NCBI GenBank assembly: GCA_012719445.1
Contig: JAAYAH010000096.1
Span: 1 to 59,517, forward strand
DNA: 59,517 nt
Origin: Actinomycetales bacterium
Lineage (GTDB): Bacteria > Actinomycetota > Actinomycetes > Actinomycetales > Kineosporiaceae
Direction of reading: 5' to 3'
Shown here: positions 25,555 to 33,999 of the stretch, piece by piece
Position numbering within the stretch: position 1 is the stretch's first letter
How the letters are laid out: every line of letters begins with the position of its first letter
The notes under the pieces: generated by a model
Database searches by the model: none
What the model was told of the DNA's origin: nothing
Seen by the model: only the letters and a program-made list of their open reading frames with translations
Program-made: the position numbers and the translations under genes

Positions 25555-27762
25555 TCAGTTCCCTTCCTTCGCACGCCGCAGGGGGCGCGGCAGCCACCAG
25601 TTCCAGTCACCGAACAGCGTCATCGTCGACGGCAGCAGCAACCCCCTGACGACGGTGGCGTCCACGAGGACCGCGACCGCCAGCCCCAGGCCGAACTGCT
25701 GGATGTTCACGATCCGGATGGCGAGGAACCCGGCGAAGACACACACCATGATCGCCGCTGCGCTGGTGACGGTCCGCCAGGACGCCGAGACCCCGGCCGC
25801 AACAGCCTCGGTCGGCGGCAGCCCCCTGCTCCTGGCCTCGCCGATCCGGCTGAGGATGAGGACGTGGTAGTCCATGGACAACCCGAACAGGATGGCGAAG
25901 ATCATCACCGGGGTCGACGCGTCGACCGGACCGGGCACCACCCCGGTGAGGCCGGACAGGACGCCGTCCTGGAAGACGAGGACCAGGACCCCGAGGGCGG
26001 CACCGACCGAGAGCAGGTCGAGCAGGATCGCCTTGACCGGGATGACCAGCGACCGGAAGGCGACCAGGAGCAGCAGGAAGCTCAGCCCGAGCACCACGGC
26101 GACCACCAGCGGGGTCCGCACGGTGAACCAGTCCCGGGCGTCGAGGGCGGCAGCGGCGTCCCCCGCCACGTACACCCCGGTGCCCTGTGCCCCCGGGCCC
26201 TGTGCCCCCGTTGTCCGCGTTCCCGCGAAGGCCGCGGGGACGAGCTCCCGCCGGACCCGCCGCACCAGCTCGTGGTTGACCTCGTCGTTCGGGCTGCCCG
26301 AGAGCCCAAAGGAGACGACGATGATCTCGCCGGTGACGAGGGTCCGCCCCGGACCACGCACTCCCGGCTGCCCGGCCACCCGGGTCACCAGCCTCCGGAC
26401 GGCAGCCTGCCGGTCCGGCGAGCCTGCCGCCGTGACGACGACGTCCAGGGTCAGGGCCGCGCTCCGCGGCAGCTCCTCCGCCAGGAGCCGGGCGGCGCGG
26501 ACGCCGTCAAGGGAGTCCGGCATGGCGACGAGATCGGTGCCGGTCGAGCCGAGGCGGATGCCGGCGACCGGCGCGCAGAGCAGGAGGAGCAGGAGCGTCG
26601 TCCCCACCGCGACCGGACCGGCCTTCGTAGTGGCCAACCGGATGGCCGCCCCCTGCCGGACACCGCGGCGACCGGTGCGGCGGAGGAACGGCGGTGACCA
26701 CCGGTCGAGCCTGCGGTCGAGGATCGTCAGCGTCGCGGGCAGCGCGGTGAGCCCACCGGCGACGGAGACGAGGACGACAGCGACGGAGCCGACGGCGAAC
26801 GAGCGGACGAGCGCGTCGTCGATGATCAGCAACGCACCCAGAGCCACCGCGACGGCCGAGCCGCTCAGCACGACGGCCCGGCCCGCCGTCGCTCCCGCCA
26901 CGGTGACCCCGTCCGTCACGCCCGCCCCGGCCGCGCGCTCGGCGCGGTACCTCGTGATCACGAAGAGCGAGTAGTCGACGGCGACGGCCAGGCCGATGAG
27001 CAGGATGAACTCCATGGCGAACGGGCTCACCGGGACGACGGCCCGGCTGTAGAGCCCCACCAGCCCGATGGCCCCGCTGACGGACCCGAGCGCCAGGCCG
27101 AGCGGGACGAGCGCGGCCACGAGGGAGCGGAACGCGACGAGCAGGATGACCAGGGTCAGCGGCAGGGTGATGAGCAGGAGCAGGCCGCTGGTCGCGGTCG
27201 CGTGCCGGACCAGTTCACCGGTGAGCAGCGTGGGACTGACGGCGTTGATCCGCAACCCCGGGTACCGTTCCGCGACCCGGTCCAGCACCGCGGGCACCCC
27301 GCGCACGGCGTCCTCCACCACGTCGGCCGGTCCGGTGACAGTGGCCTCCACGAGCACGGTGTCGCGGTCCGCCGAGACGAGGGCCCTCGCCACGACGGGG
27401 TCGCGCGCCTCCAACGCGAACGGGTCCACGACGGTGACCCGCACCGCCCCCCGCTGGAGGGCCGTGACCTCGGTCACCACGGACCGCACCGCCCCCCGGC
27501 CGAGGCCCCGGTCGAGGCTCCCGCCGGGCTCGGAGACGACGATGCCGAGGCGTTCTCCCTGGTCGATGCCCAGGGCACGGTCCCGCAGAAGCCGCCCCGT
27601 CCCGGACTCACCGACGGAGGTCGCGTCGTCCGGCGGCAGAGCGCGCTGGCCCCCGAGGGCGACGCTCCCGGCGAACACACCGGCCACCACCAGGCACCAC
27701 GTGACCAGGACGCGCCACCGGTGCCGCGCGCTCCAGGCGGCGAGCCGTGCCGTGAAGGTCAT
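25555..27762 (-). CDS. MMPL family RND-type exporter
   Basis: 735 residues with the MMPL plan: an N-terminal helix, a large exported loop (residues about 45-180), a block of five or six helices (LLLLITLPLTLVILLVAF onward), a central cytoplasmic part with DRRLDRW, then the same arrangement again. FILLIGLAVAVDYSLFVITRYRAE and ILFGLSMDYHVLILSRI hold the conserved Asp-Tyr pairs of the proton relay. Such pumps export lipids or hydrophobic molecules using the proton gradient. The cargo is unknown. ATG 27762; it is followed by the coupled small membrane protein. Confidence 0.92.
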   Translation of the reverse strand: MTFTARLAAWSARHRWRVLVTWCLVVAGVFAGSVALGGQRALPPDDATSVGESGTGRLLRDRALGIDQGERLGIVVSEPGGSLDRGLGRGAVRSVVTEVTALQRGAVRVTVVDPFALEARDPVVARALVSADRDTVLVEATVTGPADVVEDAVRGVPAVLDRVAERYPGLRINAVSPTLLTGELVRHATATSGLLLLITLPLTLVILLVAFRSLVAALVPLGLALGSVSGAIGLVGLYSRAVVPVSPFAMEFILLIGLAVAVDYSLFVITRYRAERAAGAGVTDGVTVAGATAGRAVVLSGSAVAVALGALLIIDDALVRSFAVGSVAVVLVSVAGGLTALPATLTILDRRLDRWSPPFLRRTGRRGVRQGAAIRLATTKAGPVAVGTTLLLLLLCAPVAGIRLGSTGTDLVAMPDSLDGVRAARLLAEELPRSAALTLDVVVTAAGSPDRQAAVRRLVTRVAGQPGVRGPGRTLVTGEIIVVSFGLSGSPNDEVNHELVRRVRRELVPAAFAGTRTTGAQGPGAQGTGVYVAGDAAAALDARDWFTVRTPLVVAVVLGLSFLLLLVAFRSLVIPVKAILLDLLSVGAALGVLVLVFQDGVLSGLTGVVPGPVDASTPVMIFAILFGLSMDYHVLILSRIGEARSRGLPPTEAVAAGVSASWRTVTSAAAIMVCVFAGFLAIRIVNIQQFGLGLAVAVLVDATVVRGLLLPSTMTLFGDWNWWLPRPLRRAKEGN

Positions 27763-27867
27763 GACCTGATCGTGCCCGGCCCCGCCGCGCGGAACCCCAG
27801 CAGAAAGGATGGTTCCTCCCGCCGCGAACCCCTCGGTGATCCCCTCCGACTGGGTGAGACTGCGGGG

Positions 27868-28362
27868 ATGAGGATCGAGATCCCGGTGTTCGACGGATTC
27901 GACGAACTGGACGCCGTCGGCCCCTTCGAGGTGCTGCGCAACGCCGCGCTTGCCGGCGCGAACTGGGACGCCGCGCTGGTGGGCGCCGACGGGCCCGGAT
28001 GCCGGCAGCAGGCCCGCGACGGGCGGCTGCCCGCGGCCCTCGCGGAGATCGCGCCCTCCGCCGCCTGGACGGCGTCGGTGTGCACCGGTGCCATGCTGCT
28101 GGCGGAGGCGGGGCTGGTGACGGGCCGACCGGCGACGACGCACCGAAACGCCCTTGCCGATCTGTCCCTGGCCGGTGCCCTGGTCGTCGCGGGCGCCAGA
28201 GTCGTCGACGACGGCGACCTGCTGACGGCCGCCGGAGTCACCTCGGGGCTCGATCTCGCCCTGTGGCTCGTCGAGCGTGAGTACGGTCCGGACGCCGCGT
28301 CGACCGTCTCCCGGGGGATGGAGTACGAGCGGCGGGGCGAGGTGTACCGCCGCTCGCGGTGA
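27868..28362 (+). CDS. DJ-1/PfpI-like protein, internally shortened
   Basis: 164 residues. The start (RIEIPVFDGFDELDAVGPFEVLRNA) and the cysteine elbow SVCTGAMLLAEAGLVTGRPATTH are typical of DJ-1/PfpI proteins, as is the end TSGLDLALWLVEREYGPDAA. Relatives are usually 190-230 residues: here GADGPG is followed at once by CRQQARDGRLPAAL, so about 30-50 residues, including the expected PGG loop, seem to be missing. The frame is intact. It may be a folded short variant or a recent internal deletion. It is divergent from the MMPL gene. Confidence 0.75.
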   Translation: MRIEIPVFDGFDELDAVGPFEVLRNAALAGANWDAALVGADGPGCRQQARDGRLPAALAEIAPSAAWTASVCTGAMLLAEAGLVTGRPATTHRNALADLSLAGALVVAGARVVDDGDLLTAAGVTSGLDLALWLVEREYGPDAASTVSRGMEYERRGEVYRRSR

Positions 28363-28426
28363 GCGCTCCGGCCAGCGACCGGCCTCCCGTGTCCACGCGT
28401 CCCGGCGGAGCCACCCATGCCGGCTG

Positions 28427-31246
28427 TCAGACCAGCCCGAGCTCCTGGGCCCTGACGACGGCCTGGGTGCGGCTCCGGGCGACGAGCTTCCGCCGGACGT
28501 TGGCGACGTGCCACTTCGCGGTCGCCAGCGACACCACCAGCCCCTCGGCGATCTCGGCGTCGCTCGCGCCCCTGGCCAGCAGCCGGAGGACGTCCAGCTC
28601 CCTGGCCGTGGGCAGTTCGACCAGCAGGCCCCCGGGCAGCCGCACCGCCTCGCCGCCACGGCGGGCGCCGGGAGCCGGCCCGGTCCCCGTCGGCCGGTCG
28701 AGGGCCGCGACGACCTCGTCGACGAACGCCGGGGCGACGTCCCGGACGAGGGGCAGCAGTCCGGCGACCGCGGCGCCGTCGTCGACGAACCGCCGGACGT
28801 AGCCCCCCGGCGCGGCGAGCCGCACCGCCTCGCCGAGCGCCGCCAGCGCCTCGGCCCGGGCTCCGGTGACCTCGGCCGCGGCAGCCCGGAGGACCCGGGC
28901 CGAGACGAGGTCGGGGACGACCCCGGTGACCTCTGCCCTGGCGCCCGCCCGGTCGAGCAGGCCGGCGGCCTCCCCTGCCCTGCCCTGGGCCAGCCGCACC
29001 CTGGCGACGGTGAGGTCGCGGCCGAGCCGCAAGCTCTCGTGCTCCGGCATCCCTGACTCCGGCGTCCCTGACTCCGGTGGCCCGGACTCCGGCGTCCCGG
29101 GCGCGCGGTCGGCCCATCGCGCCGCGGCGGCGAGGTCGCCCTGGAGCAGCCGGATCCTCGCCTCCGCCTCCCCGGCCATGCTCGGCAGCGGGACACCGGC
29201 GGCGGCCGCGGACCGGTGCAGGGCCCGGCAGGCCTCCAGCGCGGCCTCCGGAGCACCGGTGGCCTGGCGCGCGAGGGCCAGCTCGCCCAGGGCCCAGGTC
29301 GCCAGGACGGCGCCGGTGCCGGAGGACGCCGCAGCCGCGTACCCCAGCTCGAGCTCCCGTCGCGCCTCGGCGAGGTCACCGGCCTCGTACCGGAGCAGGC
29401 CGAGCGGCATCCGGACGAACCAGACGATCGGTCGTGGCCTGCCCTCCCAGTCCGCGTACTCCGCGAGCACCCGTCGGCACAGCGCCTCCGCCTCGTCCCT
29501 GCGGCCGATCGCGTGCAGGCCGCTGGCCAGCGCGGTGACCGTGAGCACCACCGCCGTGGGTTGCCCGGCAGCGACGGCGGCGTCGACGGCAGCCCGCCAC
29601 AGCTCGACGGCGGGCAGGTGGTCTCCCGCGGCCGACCGTTCCATGCCGATGCTGAGCAGTGCCAGGGACCGGAAGAAGTCGTCCTCGCCCAGCAGCTCGA
29701 TGGCCGCGCGGGCGAGCGGCTCCGCCCCGGCCCCGGCGACCGTGGCGAGGAGCGCCTGGAAGGTGAGCAGGCGTCCGGCCGCCGCTCCCCCGGCAGGCGC
29801 TGCCCCGACAGGCGCTTCCCCGGCCGCCTGCGGCGCCTGGCCTGCGGTGGCCGTCGCCTCCTGCACGGCTGTCGGTGGCACCGCTGTCGGCTGCCCGAGC
29901 AGCTCGGCCAGCCGGCCGGTGAACAGGAACGCCCACGGCCGGAGGGAGGACAGCTCGGGGCTGGCGGCGACCCGCTCCTCCGGCAGGCGCTCCAGCCAGC
30001 CGAGCAGGGTGGCCAGCTCACCGGCCTCGAAGGCGGAGCGGGCGTGCCGTTCGAGCAGCCGGACCGTCCTGTCGTCCGCCCCGGCCGCGAACGCGTGCTC
30101 GACGGCCTGGTCCCAGAGCCCTGCCCGGTCGAGGTGGTCGGCCACGCGTCCGTGCAGGTCACGTCGCTCGCTCTCGCCCAGCAGGGAACGGAGGTGGTCG
30201 GCGAACAACGGGTGGTAGCGGTACCACCGCGGCTCCTGTCCCGCGGACGGCGGCTCGACAGGGGTGAGGAACAGGTTCGCCCGCTCCGCCCGGAGCAGGA
30301 CGTCCGCCACGTCCGGGCGGCCGATGAGCTCCCCCGCCAGCCGGGGGGTGAACCGCCCGGTGACCGAGGTGCGCGTCAGGAAGGTCCGCAGCTCCTCGTC
30401 GAGGCCAGCCATCACCTCGTCGGCCAGGTACTCGAACACCGCAGGCTCACCCCGGAGGAAGTCCTCGACGGCGACCCGCGGGTGGGACCGGTCCCGGAGG
30501 CAGAGCGCCGCGAGCTGGAGTCCGGCCGGCCACCCCTCGGTCCCTGCGGCGAGCCGCTCGACGAGGTCCCGGTCGAGTCGCGCGCCGAGAGCGAGTTCCA
30601 GGTACGCCTCGACCTCGTCGGGCCGGTACCGGAACTGGTCGGCCCGCAGCTCGACGAGCCGGTCGTGGGCCCGGTACCTGGCCAGGGGGATCCGGGGATC
30701 GCTCCTGCTCAGCAGGACGAGGTGCACGAACGGCGGACCGCACCGGGCGAGGAACCGGACCAGGCCGTCCACGGCCTCCGACCGGATCGCCTGGTAGTCG
30801 TCGAGCACCAGGACGAAGGGCGCGTCGGAGGAGGCGACCTCGTCGAGGATCGTCGCCCCGATGAGGTCGACGTCGGGGGTGACCCCGGTGGCGACGAGAC
30901 CGAGCGTCCCCTCGCCGACCCCCGGCCGCACCCGGTCGAGGGCCGCGACGAGATACCGGACGAACCGGGTCAGGTCGGAGTCGGCCTCGTCGAGGCACAG
31001 CCACGTCGCGGCGACGTCCCTGGACGCCAGCCATCCGGCCACGGCGACGGACTTGCCGTAGCCGGGCGGTGCGGACACCAGGGTGAGCCGGGTCCTCGGA
31101 TCGAGAGCGACGTCGAGCAGGGCGCCCAGCCGAGACCGGTCGAGGTGGCAGCGTGGCAGCGCCGGGGCCACGAGCTTCGCCGCGACCAGCGGGACCGCAC
31201 CGGTGATCGCCGAGCGCCCCGCGGCACCGTTGTCGTGGCCGGTCAC
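28427..31246 (-). CDS. MalT-type LuxR family ATP-binding regulator
   Basis: A large STAND-type regulator of about 939 residues. It has Walker A SAPPGYGKS (about 58-66), Walker B FVLVLDDYQ, a long helical-repeat region and a C-terminal LuxR HTH (LPTARELDVLRLLARG through AKWHVANVRRKL). A short PESG-type tandem repeat lies at about 29045-29100. Activators of this kind bind ATP and an inducer before contacting DNA. GTG 31246 has a GGTGG ribosome site; the frame is open to 31438 but would overlap xseA. It may control the nearby MMPL or DJ-1 genes, which is inference. Confidence 0.9.
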   Translation of the reverse strand: MTGHDNGAAGRSAITGAVPLVAAKLVAPALPRCHLDRSRLGALLDVALDPRTRLTLVSAPPGYGKSVAVAGWLASRDVAATWLCLDEADSDLTRFVRYLVAALDRVRPGVGEGTLGLVATGVTPDVDLIGATILDEVASSDAPFVLVLDDYQAIRSEAVDGLVRFLARCGPPFVHLVLLSRSDPRIPLARYRAHDRLVELRADQFRYRPDEVEAYLELALGARLDRDLVERLAAGTEGWPAGLQLAALCLRDRSHPRVAVEDFLRGEPAVFEYLADEVMAGLDEELRTFLTRTSVTGRFTPRLAGELIGRPDVADVLLRAERANLFLTPVEPPSAGQEPRWYRYHPLFADHLRSLLGESERRDLHGRVADHLDRAGLWDQAVEHAFAAGADDRTVRLLERHARSAFEAGELATLLGWLERLPEERVAASPELSSLRPWAFLFTGRLAELLGQPTAVPPTAVQEATATAGQAPQAAGEAPVGAAPAGGAAAGRLLTFQALLATVAGAGAEPLARAAIELLGEDDFFRSLALLSIGMERSAAGDHLPAVELWRAAVDAAVAAGQPTAVVLTVTALASGLHAIGRRDEAEALCRRVLAEYADWEGRPRPIVWFVRMPLGLLRYEAGDLAEARRELELGYAAAASSGTGAVLATWALGELALARQATGAPEAALEACRALHRSAAAAGVPLPSMAGEAEARIRLLQGDLAAAARWADRAPGTPESGPPESGTPESGMPEHESLRLGRDLTVARVRLAQGRAGEAAGLLDRAGARAEVTGVVPDLVSARVLRAAAAEVTGARAEALAALGEAVRLAAPGGYVRRFVDDGAAVAGLLPLVRDVAPAFVDEVVAALDRPTGTGPAPGARRGGEAVRLPGGLLVELPTARELDVLRLLARGASDAEIAEGLVVSLATAKWHVANVRRKLVARSRTQAVVRAQELGLV

Positions 31247-31340
31247 ATCCACCGGATGGTAGTGACCGCCGGCGACCGGAAGCCCGTGAACCGCCCGGAA
31301 TCCGCGCGACGCTGCCGGATGACCACGATCTTGGGGTGCG

Positions 31341-31346
31341 TAGGGT
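31341..31346 (+). promoter_or_regulatory. Leaderless-type -10 box of xseA
   Basis: TAGGGT is followed by 6 nt and then the xseA GTG at 31353; no Shine-Dalgarno site is seen. Confidence 0.5.
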
Positions 31347-31352
31347 GACGGG

Positions 31353-32633
31353 GTGACCTCGCCAACCCCGGCGGACCTGCCCGCGACCGCCGGAGAGACG
31401 ACGGCCGAGCGGCCCTGGCCGGTCCGGCTGCTCGCCAAGCGACTCGGCGACTACATCGACAGGGCCCCGGCGCTCTGGGTCGAGGGCCAGGTGGTCCAGC
31501 TCGTCCGCCGGCCGGGACAACCGACCTGCTACCTCACCCTGCGCGACCCGGACGTGGACATGTCCTTCCAGGTCACCGTGCACGTGCGGGTGCTCGACGG
31601 GCTCGCGGTGCCGCTGACCGACGGCGCCCGGGTGGTGGTGCGCGCCAGGCCGCGACTGTGGCCCAAGCGCGGCTCGCTCAGCCTCGCGGCCGACGACCTC
31701 CGCCCGGTCGGGGTCGGCGAGCTGCTGGCCCGGATCGAGCACCTCCGCCGGGTGCTCACGGCCGAGGGCCTGTTCGACGCCGACCGCAAGCGACGACCGC
31801 CGTTCCTGCCCGGCCTGGTCGGCCTGGTGTGCGGCAGGGCCAGCGCCGCGGAGCGGGACGTCGTCGAGAACGCGAGACGACGCTGGCCCGCGGTCCGGTT
31901 CGAGGTGCGGCCGGTGGCGGTGCAGGGACCACGCGCCGTCCAGGACGTGGTCGCGGCCCTCCGGGAGCTGGACGCGAACCCCGCCGTCGAGGTCATCGTC
32001 GTCGCACGGGGCGGTGGCTCGCTGGAGGACCTGCTGCCGTTCAGCAACGAGACCCTGCTCCGGGCCGTCGCGGGCTGCAGGACCCCGGTGGTCAGCGCCA
32101 TCGGGCACGAGGTCGACACCCCGCTGCTCGACCTCGTCGCCGACCTGCGGGCCTCGACCCCCACCGACGCCGCCCGCCGGATCGTCCCGGACGTCGCCGA
32201 GGAGCTGGCGCGTCTCGCCCAGGCCCGGCACCGGGCGGAGGCCGCCGTCCTCCGACTGCTCGACCGGGAACGCCACGGGCTCGACGCCCTGCGGGCCCGC
32301 CCCGCGCTGAGCCTCCCGCACCGCTGGCTGGAGACCCATCGCACCACGCTCAGGGAGCTCGGGTCCCGGTCGCGAGCCGCGGTGCGGAACCGGGTCGACC
32401 GGGCCGGGGTCGAGGTGGCCGGCCTGCGCGATCGGGTCACGGCGCTCTCCCCCGCCGCCACGATGGCGCGCGGCTACGCCGTGGTCCAACGGGGGGACGG
32501 CGCCGTCGTACGGGACCCGGAGGAGGTCACCGCGGGCGAGCGCCTGCTGGTCCGCCTGGCGGGGGGACGCCTGGACGTCGAGGCGCTGCCACCGTGCCCG
32601 CCGGGCGGGGGTCCCGAGCCCGCGGGCACGTAG
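31353..32633 (+). CDS. xseA: Exodeoxyribonuclease VII large subunit
   Basis: 426 residues: N-terminal OB-fold (ALWVEGQVVQLVRRPGQPTCYLTLRDP), catalytic domain with VGLVCGRASAAERDVVENARRR, the VIVVARGGGSLEDLLPFSNE motif and VVSAIGHEVDTPLLDLVADLRASTPT, then a long coiled-coil and a C-terminal MARGYAVV segment. With XseB it forms the single-strand DNA exonuclease. The GTG 31353 start fits a leaderless transcript. The stop overlaps the TAGGGT box of xseB. Confidence 0.96.
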   Translation: MTSPTPADLPATAGETTAERPWPVRLLAKRLGDYIDRAPALWVEGQVVQLVRRPGQPTCYLTLRDPDVDMSFQVTVHVRVLDGLAVPLTDGARVVVRARPRLWPKRGSLSLAADDLRPVGVGELLARIEHLRRVLTAEGLFDADRKRRPPFLPGLVGLVCGRASAAERDVVENARRRWPAVRFEVRPVAVQGPRAVQDVVAALRELDANPAVEVIVVARGGGSLEDLLPFSNETLLRAVAGCRTPVVSAIGHEVDTPLLDLVADLRASTPTDAARRIVPDVAEELARLAQARHRAEAAVLRLLDRERHGLDALRARPALSLPHRWLETHRTTLRELGSRSRAAVRNRVDRAGVEVAGLRDRVTALSPAATMARGYAVVQRGDGAVVRDPEEVTAGERLLVRLAGGRLDVEALPPCPPGGGPEPAGT

Positions 32634-32636
32634 GGT
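32631..32636 (+). promoter_or_regulatory. -10-like box for xseB overlapping the xseA stop
   Basis: The xseA stop codon TAG begins TAGGGT, followed by 6 nt and the xseB GTG. The same box and spacing precede xseA, so xseB may also be transcribed alone. Confidence 0.35.
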
Positions 32637-32642
32637 GACCTC

Positions 32643-32915
32643 GTGACGACCTCTTCCCCGCACGGCGCGGACCGCGAGCCTCCCGTCTCCGGCCTGGGCT
32701 ACGAGCAGGCCAGGGACGAGCTGGTCGAGGTCGTGCGGCGTCTGGAGGCCGGCCCGTCGTCCCTCGAGGAGGCGCTACGGCTGTGGGAGCGCGGTGAGGC
32801 GCTCGCCGCCCGCTGCCAGGAGTGGCTGGACGGCGCCCGGCGCCGGATCGACGAGCTCGTGGCGGCAAGGGAACGGGGGCAGGAGGAACCACAGGGTGAC
32901 GGATCGGGTCCGTGA
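32643..32915 (+). CDS. xseB: Exodeoxyribonuclease VII small subunit
   Basis: 90 residues: GLGYEQARDELVEVVRRLEAG, SLEEALRLWERGEALAARCQEWLDGARRRID, the normal XseB pattern. It binds XseA in several copies and is needed for exonuclease VII. GTG start 9 bp after the xseA stop. The last codons run into a 16-bp tandem repeat. Confidence 0.95.
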   Translation: MTTSSPHGADREPPVSGLGYEQARDELVEVVRRLEAGPSSLEEALRLWERGEALAARCQEWLDGARRRIDELVAARERGQEEPQGDGSGP

Positions 32916-32944
32916 CGGGTCCGGTCTGTGACGGGTCCGGTCTG
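32913..32944. repeat. Perfect 16-bp tandem duplication after xseB
   Basis: TGACGGGTCCGGTCTG occurs at 32913-32928 and 32929-32944. The first copy supplies the xseB stop codon. Confidence 0.95.
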
Positions 32945-32956
32945 TGACGGATAGCG

Positions 32957-33316
32957 TCACGGGGTGAATGTCGTGTTCTGCAGCCCCTGGTAGTAGTTCG
33001 CCCACCGGGTGGTGAACCGCAGCACCGAGTAGTCGGGATCCGTCCGCCCCTGGGGGTAGTACATCTCCCAGCCCTCCCGCCACAGCCGGTCCCTCGACTC
33101 CTGGTCCTGGAGCACCTCCATGTCACCGACCAGCATCAGTCCCTCGTAGTCGGTCTGGTCGACGAAGTAGACGCTCGCGCGGGGATCGGCCGCGAACTGC
33201 CGTCGCCTGGCCGAGGAGGTGTTGGTGCTGAACCACACCGTCCGGGCGCCGTCCGTCTCCGTGACCAGTATGGCTTTGATCAACGGGTACCCGTCCGGGC
33301 CGTTCGATCCGACCAT
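32957..33316 (-). CDS. PPOX-fold flavin-binding-like protein, start lost
   Basis: 119 residues matching the pyridoxamine 5'-phosphate oxidase-like general stress protein 26 group: VGSNGPDGYPLIKAI, TVWFSTNTSSARRRQFAADPRASVYFVD and a late LRFTTRWANYYQG. The family's first helix is coded upstream in the same frame (EEEALRRALVLIERSGVA) back to a stop at about 33431, but that stretch has no ATG or GTG. Translation can therefore start only at ATG 33316, giving a shortened protein. The upstream break abuts a DUF4245 remnant. It may be a pseudogene. Confidence 0.7.
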   Translation of the reverse strand: MVGSNGPDGYPLIKAILVTETDGARTVWFSTNTSSARRRQFAADPRASVYFVDQTDYEGLMLVGDMEVLQDQESRDRLWREGWEMYYPQGRTDPDYSVLRFTTRWANYYQGLQNTTFTP

Positions 33317-33416
33317 CGCGACGCCGCTGCGCTCGATGAGGACCAGGGCCCTCCGCAGCGCCTCCTCCTCGCCACGCCCGGCGTCGCGGCACCCCCCGGT
33401 GCCGCCCGACCGCCGC

Positions 33417-33482
33417 CGGCAGGCTCCTCACCAGGGTCTGCAACCCATCGGGGTCGGCCCGACCGGTGACGATCGTGGTCAG
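33417..33482 (-). pseudogene. DUF4245 C-terminal remnant
   Basis: Minus-strand reading LTTIVTGRADPDGLQTLVRS closely matches the C-terminal residues LTTIVTGRTDPATLEVLLRG of the intact DUF4245 gene at 40722. No more of the gene is recognisable. It lies at the left edge of the hyf-like cluster, between hyfI and the PPOX-fold gene. Confidence 0.75.
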
Positions 33483-33522
33483 CGTCGGCCGGCGGAGCGG
33501 CGGGGCAGGTCGGACGCCGCGG

Positions 33523-33999
33523 TCACCGGATGAGGGTCGGTCCCTGACGCCCGTCGACGAGCCCCAGCAGCGCCTCGGCGATGGCGTCCGGCGGCGGGGG
33601 GCAGCCGGGGATGCGCAGATCGACCGGCAGCAGGTCCTCGACAGGGCCCGCGAGGTCGTCCGGCATCCCGAGCACCTCGCGACCGAGCGCGCAGTCGCCG
33701 AGCGCCGCCACCCGGCGCGGTTCGGGCATCGCGGCGTACGCCGTCAGCAACGGCTCCCTCATCCGCCGGGTGACCGCACCGCTGACCAGGAGGACGTCCG
33801 CGTGCCGGGGCGAGGCCACGATCCCGAGACCGAACCGCGCCAGGTCGCAGAAGGGGCTCGCGGTGAGGGTCAGCTCGTGCTCGCAACCGTTGCAGGAACC
33901 GGCGTCGACGTGCCGGACGGCAAGGCTGCGCCCCCGGTCGGGGGGTGGCAGGGCGAGGCTGCGGCGGAGGTGGCGCAGGTCGCGGAGCAGGGCGAACAT
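33523..33999 (-). CDS. hyfI: Hydrogenase small-subunit-like [4Fe-4S] protein (HyfI/NuoB type)
   Basis: 158 residues of the NuoB/HycG/HyfI family, which carries the proximal [4Fe-4S] cluster next to the large subunit. The four ligand cysteines are in place: C36 and C39 in SCNGC, C103 in GDCALG and C133 in PGCPPPP. Its ATG overlaps the hyfG stop (TGATG). It is the last gene of the six-gene operon. A role passing electrons to or from HyfG follows from family. Confidence 0.88.
   Translation of the reverse strand: MFALLRDLRHLRRSLALPPPDRGRSLAVRHVDAGSCNGCEHELTLTASPFCDLARFGLGIVASPRHADVLLVSGAVTRRMREPLLTAYAAMPEPRRVAALGDCALGREVLGMPDDLAGPVEDLLPVDLRIPGCPPPPDAIAEALLGLVDGRQGPTLIR

Noticed and set aside
33523-33999. 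Reading the six-gene cluster as part of ordinary complex I (nuo)
   Set aside because: The HyfG large subunit keeps both metal-binding CxxC pairs that NuoD lacks, HyfC/HyfE hallmarks are present, and NuoE, F, G, I, J, K and A are absent.
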